Source: Andrena cerasifolii
Taxonomy: Eukaryota; Arthropoda; Insecta; Hymenoptera; Andrenidae
Assembly: GCF_050908995.1 (NCBI RefSeq)
Contig: NC_135133.1
Coordinates: 10,644,001-10,708,000, forward strand
DNA: 64,000 nt
Direction: 5' to 3'
A model generated the notes under the pieces. It was not told the origin of the DNA. It worked only from the letters and a program-made list of their open reading frames with translations, and did not search any database. Position 1 is the stretch's first letter. Every line of letters begins with the position of its first letter. The position numbers were made by a program, and so were the translations under genes. Of the stretch, positions 21,201-30,085 are shown piece after piece.

Positions 21201-24200
21201 AATCTGGCAAAAATTTTCAGAATGCACAAAATTGGGCTTTGTAACAAGAGAACATGATGTCGAAGGAGGTGGCACTAAGTAATGTCTCCGGAGAGAGAAT
21301 CGAGGATGCCTTCGCAGCTGAAATTCAGAATACCTCCTTTCGCTTCATGTTCTCCTGATACCTGGGCCAAAATCTGGCAAAAATTTTCAGAATGCACAAA
21401 ATTGGGCTTTGTAACAAGAGAACATGATGTCGAAGGAGGTGGCGCTAAGTAATGTCTCCGGAGAGAGAATCGAGGATGCCTTCGAAGCTGAAATTCAGAA
21501 TACCTCCTTTCGCTTCATGTTCTCCTGATACCTGGGCCAAAATCTGGCAAAAATTTTCAGAATGCACAAAATTGGGCTTTGTAACAGGAGAACATGATGT
21601 CGAAAGAGGTGGCGCTAAGTAATGTCTCCGGAGAGAGAATCGAGGATGCCTTCGAAGCTGAAATTCAGAATACCTCCTTTCGCTTCATGTTCTCCTGATA
21701 CCTGGGCCAAAATCTGGCAAAAATTTTCAGAATGCACAAAATTGGGCTTTGTAACAGGAGAACATGCCGTCGAAAGAGGTGGCACTAAGCAACGTCTTCG
21801 GAGAGAGAATCGAGGATGCCTTCGAAGCTGAAATTCAGAATACCTCTTTTCGCTTCATGTTCTCCTGATACCTGGGCCAAAATCTGGCAAAAATTTTCAG
21901 AATGCACAAAACTGGGCTTTGTAACAGGAGAACATGCTGTCGAAAGAGATGGCACAAAGTAATGTCTCCGGAGAGAGAATCGAGGATGCCTTCGCAGCTG
22001 AAATTCAGAATACCTCCTTTCGCTTCATGTTCTCCTGATACCTGGGCCAAAATCTGGCAAAAATTTTCAGAATGCACAAAATTGGGCTTTGTAACAGGAG
22101 AACATGATGTCGAAGGAGGTGGCACTAAGTAATGTCTCCGGAGAGAGAATCGAGGATGCCTTCGCAGCTGAAATTCAGAGTACCTCCTTTCGCTTCATGT
22201 TCTCCTGATACCTGGGCCAAAATCTGGCAAAAATTTTCAGAATGCACAAAACTGGGCTTTGTAACAGGAGAACATGCTGTCGAAAGAGATGGCACAAAGT
22301 AATGTCTCCGGAGAGAGAATCGAGGATGCCTTCGCAGCTGAAATTCAGAATACCTCCTTTCGCTTCATGTTCTCCTGATACCTGGGCCTAAATCTGGCAA
22401 AAATTTTCAGAATGCACAAAATTGGGCTTTGTAATAGGAGAACATGATGTCGAAGGAGGTGGCACTAAGTAATGTCTCCGGAGAGAGAATCGAGGATGCC
22501 TTCGCAGCTGAAATTCAGAATACCTCCTTTCGCTTCATGTTCTCCTGATACCTGGGCCAAAATCTGGCAAAAATTTTCAGAATGCACAAAACTGGGCTTT
22601 GTAACAGGAGAACATGATGTCGAAAGAGGTGGCACTAAGTAATGTCTCCGGAGAGAGAATCGAGGATGCCTTCGCAGCTGAAATTCAGAATACCTCCTTT
22701 CGCTTCATGTTCTCCTGATACCTGGGCCAAAATCTGGCAAAAATTTTCAGAATGCACAAAATTGGGCTTTGTAACAAGAGAACATGATGTCGAAGGAGGT
22801 GGCACTAAGTAATGTCTCCGGAGAGAGAATCGAGGATGCCTTCGCAGCTGAAATTCAGAATACCTCCTTTCGCTTCATGTTCTCCTGATACCTGGGCCAA
22901 AATCTGGCAAAAATTTTCAGAATGCACAAAATTGGGCTTTGTAACAAGAGAACATGATGTCGAAGGAGGTGGCGCTAAGTAATGTCTCCGGAGAGAGAAT
23001 CGAGGATGCCTTCGAAGCTGAAATTCAGAATACCTCCTTTCGCTTCATGTTCTCCTGATACCTGGGCCAAAATCTGGCAAAAATTTTCAGAATGCACAAA
23101 ATTGGGCTTTGTAACAGGAGAACATGATGTCGAAAGAGGTGGCGCTAAGTAATGTCTCCGGAGAGAGAATCGAGGATGCCTTCGAAGCTGAAATTCAGAA
23201 TACCTCCTTTCGCTTCATGTTCTCCTGATACCTGGGCCAAAATCTGGCAAAAATTTTCAGAATGCACAAAATTGGGCTTTGTAACAGGAGAACATGCCGT
23301 CGAAAGAGGTGGCACTAAGCAACGTCTTCGGAGAGAGAATCGAGGATGCCTTCGAAGCTGAAATTCAGAATACCTCTTTTCGCTTCATGTTCTCCTGATA
23401 CCTGGGCCAAAATCTGGCAAAAATTTTCAGAATGCACAAAACTGGGCTTTGTAACAGGAGAACATGCTGTCGAAAGAGATGGCACAAAGTAATGTCTCCG
23501 GAGAGAGAATCGAGGATGCCTTCGCAGCTGAAATTCAGAATACCTCCTTTCGCTTCATGTTCTCCTGATACCTGGGCCAAAATCTGGCAAAAATTTTCAG
23601 AATGCACAAAATTGGGCTTTGTAACAGGAGAACATGATGTCGAAGGAGGTGGCACTAAGTAATGTCTCCGGAGAGAGAATCGAGGATGCCTTCGCAGCTG
23701 AAATTCAGAGTACCTCCTTTCGCTTCATGTTCTCCTGATACCTGGGCCAAAATCTGGCAAAAATTTTCAGAATGCACAAAACTGGGCTTTGTAACAGGAG
23801 AACATGCTGTCGAAAGAGATGGCACAAAGTAATGTCTCCGGAGAGAGAATCGAGGATGCCTTCGCAGCTGAAATTCAGAATACCTCCTTTCGCTTCATGT
23901 TCTCCTGATACCTGGGCCTAAATCTGGCAAAAATTTTCAGAATGCACAAAATTGGGCTTTGTAATAGGAGAACATGATGTCGAAGGAGGTGGCACTAAGT
24001 AATGTCTCCGGAGAGAGAATCGAGGATGCCTTCGCAGCTGAAATTCAGAATACCTCCTTTCGCTTCATGTTCTCCTGATACCTGGGCCAAAATCTGGCAA
24101 AAATTTTCAGAATGCACAAAACTGGGCTTTGTAACAGGAGAACATGATGTCGAAAGAGGTGGCACTAAGTAATGTCTCCGGAGAGAGAATCGAGGATGCC

Positions 24201-25035
24201 TTCGCAGCTGAAATTCAGAATTCCTCCTTTCGCTTCATGTTCTCCTGATACCTGGGCCAAAATCTGGCAAAAATTTTCAGAATGCACAAAATTGGGCTTT
24301 GTAACAAGAGAACATGATGTCGAAGGAGGTGGCACTAAGTAATGTCTCCGGAGAGAGAATCGAGGATGCCTTCGCAGCTGAAATTCAGAATACCTCCTTT
24401 CGCTTCATGTTCTCCTGATACCTGGGCCAAAATCTGGCAAAAATTTTCAGAATGCACAAAATTGGGCTTTGTAACAAGAGAACATGATGTCGAAGGAGGT
24501 GGCGCTAAGTAATGTCTCCGGAGAGAGAATCGAGGATGCCTTCGAAGCTGAAATTCAGAATACCTCCTTTCGCTTCATGTTCTCCTGATACCTGGGCCAA
24601 AATCTGGCAAAAATTTTCAGAATGCACAAAATTGGGCTTTGTAACAGGAGAACATGCCGTCGAAAGAGGTGGCACTAAGCAACGTCTTCGGAGAGAGAAT
24701 CGAGGATGCCTTCGAAGCTGAAATTCAGAATACCTCTTTTCGCTTCATGTTCTCCTGATACCTGGGCCAAAATCTGGCAAAAGTTTTCAGAATGCACAAA
24801 ATTGGGCTTTGTAACAGGAGAACATGATGTCGAAAGAGGTGGCACTAAGTAACGTCTTCGGAGAGAGAATCGAGGATGCCTTCGCAGCTGAAATTCAGAA
24901 TACCTCTTTTCGCTTCATGTTCTCCTGATACCTGGGCCAAAATCTGGCGAAAATTTTCAGATATCTCTAAAATCAGGCTTCGTAACAGGATAACATGACG
25001 TGGAAAGAGGTAGCGCAAAATAATGTCTCTGAAGA
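18267..25035 (+). repeat. 170-bp satellite array, right arm (~40 monomers)
   Basis: Same monomer, inverted relative to the left array. From about 20305 to 24725 it shows higher-order repeats: the variant GGGCCTAAATCT recurs at ~20855, 22385 and 23915, and TTCGAAGCTG clusters at 21481, 23011 and 24541, all 1530 bp (9 monomers) apart. The third copy lacks one monomer (1360 bp). Edges on both sides are diverged, as expected when unequal exchange homogenises the centre. Confidence 0.95.
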
Positions 25036-26407
25036 GAAGTAGAAGCCTTGAACGAAAGTCGATAGAGTTTGAGAGTATTGAATGGCATATTTAAAGTAGT
25101 GCTTTAATGCGAAGATTTTTAAAACCACTCTGCGTGGAAGGATCTTTTTAGGTGTTCTTTTTAGCATATCTTTTATATGTGATTTGGAATAGGAAGGAGT
25201 AAGTAGTGCTCGTTAAATAAAAAAACTCTTTTACCACTTAACTGCAATTTATTCAAATAAGTGAAATGCAATACAATGAAATGTTACAAGTGTAACTGGG
25301 TTAGGTCTGGGTTAGGGGAGGGTTAGGGGTATCCGTTAGGGATTTCTCCACGAAAAAAAAAAAAAAGGTCTGGGTTAGGGGAGGGTTAGGGGTATCCGTT
25401 AGGGATTTCTCCACGTAAAAAAAAGAAAAGGTCTGGGTTAGGTCTGGGTTCGGCTGAAGCAGTATCTTGTGCAAATTTCATATCAATGAACCCAGTCGAA
25501 AATGCAGCCGGTTTAACGTCTTCTATGTAAAAATTCCTTACCTGTAAAGCAGAAATATACACGATTAATAATCGCTCTAGTTACAGTATGTGAGATTAGT
25601 TACATCGCATTGGCACACTCTAAACTCTAAACATGTCACACATATACAAGCACGCACACACGCACAGCATTTCAACAGATTTCAGAGTAGGTAGTTGCTG
25701 AATTGGCCGCTTCTCGTGTCGCACCCAACGTTACCGACTGATTCTAAAATAAGATTACAGTGCTACGAGTGGTAGGAATTAATATTAAATCTTACCGGAA
25801 ACATAAAATCTAAAACGACTAATTTCAACCAACATGTTGCACAATAAAATTATTCCCTTTACTAATATATTTTCATACGTGACAAAATGTTGTAACGTTT
25901 CTCCCATTTTCAATAATAGACGAGTCAAGTTACTAAAAATATTTTTCTTCTTACAGGTTTTAACTTCGGAATATTTTGACGGAATGATGGAAACCTTGAT
26001 AGTAATCACAAGAAAATAGTGACTTTATATACCTTATACTTTATTGTAACACTGTAAAGGCCTTTTATGCAAATAAAATGAAAGAAACTTGAAACAATCT
26101 GTATTATTATTCAGAAATACCGCTAACGTAGAATATTGTAGCATAAGCACATTTCAAGTAATTGAAATGTACAATGGATTTTCTACGTTTACAGTACCAG
26201 CCAACTTTCCATTTAAATTTTTATAAGTATAACGGAACAGCTAAGAATTTCTTTCCTTATTCAGAATAGAATACAGAAATAGCAAACAGCTCTCTCTCGC
26301 GTTCACCGGGTAATCGTCGATCTATCGGTATTACCATTTCTGTGCAGGAAAAAATGCTGTAATACCGACCTGCCGAATCGGCCAGGTCACGTGACGTGTC
26401 TACCCCC
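25036..26407 (-). repeat. Right outer inverted arm (single-copy part)
   Basis: Reverse complement of the left arm. On the plus strand it reads like the end of a gene: an acceptor-like TTTTCTTCTTACAG (ending 25956), an open stretch to TAG at 26017-26019, and AATAAA at 26072. This could be a captured 3' exon or an element gene remnant; no homology is recognised. Confidence 0.9.
25295..25452 (-). repeat. Telomere-like block, right arm
   Basis: Mirror of the left block. On the plus strand TTAGGTCTGGG occurs exactly at 25301-25311 and 25438-25448, with GGGTTAGGGG copies between. I recall TTAGGTCTGGG as one of the variant telomere repeats reported in Hymenoptera; this is from memory and needs checking. 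Confidence 0.8.
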
Positions 26408-26440
26408 TTAAGGACGATTTAAAAAGTTGCTTAGATTAAA

Positions 26441-26815
26441 TAAACAGAACGCCAGAGCCATCTGTCAGTGGCACACATAACTAAAGTAAACTTCTTGTTC
26501 AGAGTGTGTCTGTCTCTTTCTAAATAGCATTCTCTCTCTTTTCAATCGCCACCTCCTCGGATCGTGCGCTCCTGCTACCAGGAGCTGAAAAGTATCAGGC
26601 TCGCATAACCAAAGTTAGTGGCACGCCGCCTATCTCTATCCTTGTCGCACGCACGATCTTTCTCTCTCGCTCACAGCGTTCACCCTAGCTACCTCCACCA
26701 ATGTTCTGCATTCCTGTTCACTCAGCTGAATTTCAGCTTCCATCCGACGGAGTGCAAACGGCAAACTGCACATACGATGTCCCTATTACGGTGCCTTTAC
26801 ATTTAAAGAAGCCGT
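26441..26815 (+). repeat. Unknown interspersed repeat, copy A
   Basis: Shares about 330 bp with 27825-28157 in the same orientation. The best-kept core reads CTACCAGGAGCTGAAAAGTA, then TCAGGCTCGCATAACCAAAG. It is CT-rich (runs of TCTCTCTC) and has no convincing open frame or terminal repeats. It could be part of a non-LTR element or an old segmental repeat. Confidence 0.75.
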
Positions 26816-27280
26816 ACAAAAAAACTCACATAAATAAATATAAGGAAAGAATTTTGTTTAATTAAGTTGAAGTATTAATGTATCTGTTACAAACGAGAAG
26901 AGTGAATTTTTAAATAATTGTAGCATAGTCATAGTAATTTTTATTAAAAAAATGCACAAAGATTTCGATGGGTTTACCCAAATCTTTACCGAAAACGGTA
27001 AGGAACACGTAGTTTACAGAAGTGAATAAATTGATGATAATCATGATTTGCACTTATGATAAAAGCTTCTAATTTCATTAAAAAATAGCAAAATGAGCAC
27101 GTTTAAAACGCTTTCGTATTTTTTGAAGTGAAGCCACCGGGACGAAGCGGGGAGTTTTTTGCATACGACCGCATGCTTATAGAATTGTATCCGTACGAAA
27201 GCTGTATGATTCATTATCTGTGTCATATTTTATTTATATTTTTAATAACTTTAATTTTAACTTTTATTTTATACTTTTGT
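26816..27280. other. AT-rich non-coding DNA
   Basis: No gene or structured element recognised. A 27128-27379 open frame is hydrophobic only because of T-rich sequence and overlaps the inverted repeat at 27281. Confidence 0.5.
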
Positions 27281-27370
27281 CACAGACGAGGTATAGAGGT
27301 ATACAGTTTGGCTGGCGACACGTACATCCATAAGGTGATAGGCCTATCCCATACCTCGTCTGTTTCTGTG
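27281..27370. repeat. Short inverted-repeat unit (90 bp), dispersed family
   Basis: CAGACGAGGTAT (27283-27294) is mirrored by ATACCTCGTCTG (27351-27362), with a GATAGGCCTATC palindrome near the centre. It shares segments with 939-962 and 3797-3819. It may be a deleted MITE. Confidence 0.6.
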
Positions 27371-27824
27371 CTTTTGTAATTGCGGTGAATACAGTTCTCA
27401 GCGTTTCTGTTCCCAATCACAGTGTGCAACAAAACGACTCTTTTACCCGATGTCGGTACTATTTCAGATCACGTGCTCGAAGTCCATAAGATAGATTTCT
27501 CTTATACTTCGCGTTGATAAGAACACAGCTGTTCGTTAAAATTGATCACAGATTTAAGATATTAAAAAATTGTTAACGAATAATCAACCGTACACGAAAT
27601 AAATATACATGTCATCGCTAAAAGTTTTACCAAAACTACGGTTCGAGGTGCAATTTTAAAGATACATAAATTAATCTAACTATCTTGATAACTCACTATA
27701 TAGTTCTCCCCTTTTGCGTTGGGGTTTGCAGTTGTATTTAACGGAATTTAACCGTATTTAAAAAAGAATTATTTATTGCCCGAACAATCATTTTAAACAG
27801 TTAGTTAATTTATCGACCTCGATC
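27371..27824. other. AT-rich non-coding DNA
   Basis: I see no gene, tandem repeat or inverted repeat worth naming in this stretch. Confidence 0.5.
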
Positions 27825-28157
27825 TGTTATAGCCACCTAGTGGCGATTCCTGCGAACTAAAGGAACCTGCTTGTTCTTAATATCTCTGTCCTTTTCTAAA
27901 CAGCATACTCTCTCGCTCTAATCGCCACCTCCTTGCATTATGCACTCCTGCTACCAGGAGCTGAAAAGTATCAGGCTCGCATAACCAAAGTTAGTGGCAC
28001 GCCATCTATCTCCATCCTCGTCGCACGTACTACCTTCGTCTCTCTCTTTCTCTCTCCCTCCCACACAAACTTCACTTGCATACCTCCACCGTCATTCTGT
28101 GTTCCTGTTAACTTGGAGAGAATTTCTGGTTCCATTCGGAGCAGTTCAATCCCATTA
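27825..28157 (+). repeat. Unknown interspersed repeat, copy B
   Basis: Second copy of the repeat at 26441. It stops at the TA that flanks the MITE at 28160, so the MITE probably inserted into or at the edge of it. A GCCACCTAGTGGCG palindrome sits near its left end. Confidence 0.75.
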
Positions 28158-28159
28158 TA

Positions 28160-28507
28160 CCGTCAAGGACCCAGTTCCTGATCAGTTTAGGAAAATAAAC
28201 CAAATAATGAGCTTATTATGATACAAATTTATTCTAGCAAATTACTAAATAATTATGAAGTATTCTGAAATTTATAAGTAAAATTTGATAGCTCATAGTA
28301 AAACGTGTGAAGGTGATCAGAAACTGCCCCCTTTGCATTTTTCACTTTCAAAGTTAAATTATAAAATAATTATTATTATGTGTGCACTTTTTTAAATACC
28401 AAATTAAAGATAAAACATAAATTTACTGAAATAGCAAATATCCCTTTACCTTGTTTAAAAACCTGCGGTAGTTACTCTTAAGTGATCAGCAACTGGGTCC
28501 TTGACGG
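28160..28507. mobile_element. 348-bp Tc1/mariner-type MITE
   Basis: Terminal inverted repeats of about 27 bp begin CCGTCAAGGACCCAGTT and continue CTGATCA. TA dinucleotides flank both ends (28158-28159 and 28508-28509), the target duplication typical of Tc1/mariner elements. The body is AT-rich without coding capacity. A third, diverged copy of the subterminal motif (GTGATCAGAAACTG) lies inside at about 28313. Confidence 0.85.
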
Positions 28508-28509
28508 TA

Positions 28510-29444
28510 TGATATTTTATCGCATTGGAGAATTAGGAAAGTAACGATCGCCTTTGAAAACCGTTAATAACTATTTATTTACCTGTGTACAAAGTATGAC
28601 GAAAAAATATTATTAAAGATCACTAAGGATTTATATTTTCAAATATAACTGTAATAGCGCATGCCTTACAATTAGTTTACGGGTTACAGAACCCAGTAAA
28701 CTATGCACCGAATAATATAACTGGGAGAAGCAAATATACGCAAACATATTCAGCAAGAAAATTGTTTATTCATTTATAAGAGTATTTTATAAGAAATATC
28801 TTATAAGAGTTCCTGCACGATCCATTCGACGACGCGTTACGCGCAGTTTACCGATCGTTCGCCCGAACATTCACGCACGATCTATAGATCAAGTCCGCTC
28901 GAAGATTCGAAGTGACTTACGTTTCGCTAAACCGTGCGCAATATTTAAAACAGCGCTTCTATTATGGAAGTCAGGCGAGAGAAGCAATAAAATACGTTGT
29001 CATGTTCGTAAGGAAGCTAGCTTAGTCGCTTTTCTTCCAGAACAGTGAATCTCACCCCAGTCGCCCGGCCGAAGGGAAGTAAAGGGCCGGTCAGGACTTT
29101 GAGGAGATCGTATCCTCGTAGATATAAAGCTGCCACTACGAAACCTCGTGGTTTCAGGTCTTGCTTCTAATCTCCAAGCGCATGCATTATGCATTGACTG
29201 ACTCGATACGCTACCTGTTTGACCATGTTCCTACTATGAGAACTGTTTTTCTTTTCTCCGTTTCGCGATAGGTCGATAAGAGGGTCCAACATAGTTATTA
29301 ATGTAATGCTCCGTAGTGACGACAAAGAACATCGAGTTTATAATTAAGTCTGACGCGTTGAAGGAAGTGTTAAGGAATTGGGGCAGTTTTTTATAAACTG
29401 AGGGAAGTTCGGCCACCCGGGCATTCCGATTTGTTTAAAACTAC
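28510..29444. other. Non-coding DNA, transition in composition
   Basis: Starts AT-rich and becomes CpG-rich from about 28800. No gene recognised. A 64-codon minus-strand frame at 29000-29194 (ending near GRKATKLASL) fits no family I know. Confidence 0.5.
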
Positions 29445-30085
29445 GCAGGTTTCTGCAGGAGCTCGATAGAAGTATCAGGCAATTTTTCGTTTGTGCCCAT
29501 TTTCGATTCATCAGGGTGAAAACACCCCCTAAAGGTTAACGAGCATTTTCCTATTTTCTAGTATATCTCGAAAACTATAGTAGATATAAAAAATACTGTT
29601 GCAAAGAAAATTGAATGGATTTGTATGCTGTATAAAACTGTGTAATCGAATTGTTTAAAACTTGTGGTGGGGAGCATTTTACTCTTTAAATTACATTTAA
29701 AAATTTTTATTACACAGTTTTACAGGCCATGAAAAGCCGTTAAGTTTTCATTGCAATAATTTTTATATATCTAGGGTGGATGCACCATTTGTGGCCACTT
29801 CTTAAAAAATATAATATTTTTCCGTGTAAGCAATAAATGTAACCTTATATTTCTGGCGGTATACTAAACAAAATATTTACGATGTGAAATTCTCCACATA
29901 ATAATGATCAGCAAGCCATTTAAAAAATGAGATAATTAAGCACATGGCCAAAAACGGTACGTCTACCCTACTATAGTCTACAAGATATACTGGAAAGTAG
30001 GGAATCACACATTAAGCTTTAAGGGGTGTTTTCACCCCGAAGAACCAAAGATAGACCCTTCTGTCGAGGTTCTCCACAAACCTGC
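29445..30085. mobile_element. 641-bp element with degenerate terminal inverted repeats
   Basis: Left GCAGGTTTCTGCAGGAGCTC pairs with the right-end complement GCAGGTTTGTGGAG, then ACCTCGACAGAAG. Further in, GGGTGAAAACACCCCCTAAA (29514 on) pairs with TTTAAGGGGTGTTTTCACCCC (to ~30040), followed by a shared GTATATCT...ACTATAGTA. The interior is AT-rich and non-coding. Similarity of the ends is partial, so this is an old copy. Confidence 0.7.

Larger units (their letters stand above)
10435..26407. mobile_element. Giant 15,973-bp palindromic satellite-bearing foldback element with TTAA ends
   Basis: TTAA at 10431-10434 and 26408-26411 flanks inverted termini that start GGGGGTAGACACG and continue as mirror images all the way to a 129-bp loop at about 16298-16426. 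Order from each end: unique arm (~1.37 kb, with a telomere-like block), 170-bp satellite array, ~255-bp spacer, 151-bp array, inner inverted repeat. Arms measure ~5.86 kb left and ~9.98 kb right; the excess is entirely in satellite copy number. TTAA duplication is the habit of piggyBac-type transposases, though piggyBac termini usually begin CCC, so the family assignment is tentative. No transposase frame is present. Long inverted repeats built of tandem repeats recall the Drosophila FB elements, which I use as analogy only. An assembly effect on copy number cannot be excluded, but the boundaries and nested order are sharp. Confidence 0.9.

Noticed and set aside
12501..24721. Many recurring 69-96-codon open frames on both strands (e.g. 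12508-12798, 18502-18732)
   Set aside because: They are the same satellite read in one frame until the period shifts it (170 is not a multiple of 3). They recur only because the DNA recurs.
10435..26407. The palindrome as a pure assembly error (inverted duplication)
   Set aside because: The arms differ by whole repeat units, have distinct private variants and a non-palindromic loop, and the TTAA borders are clean. Copy number may still be inexact.
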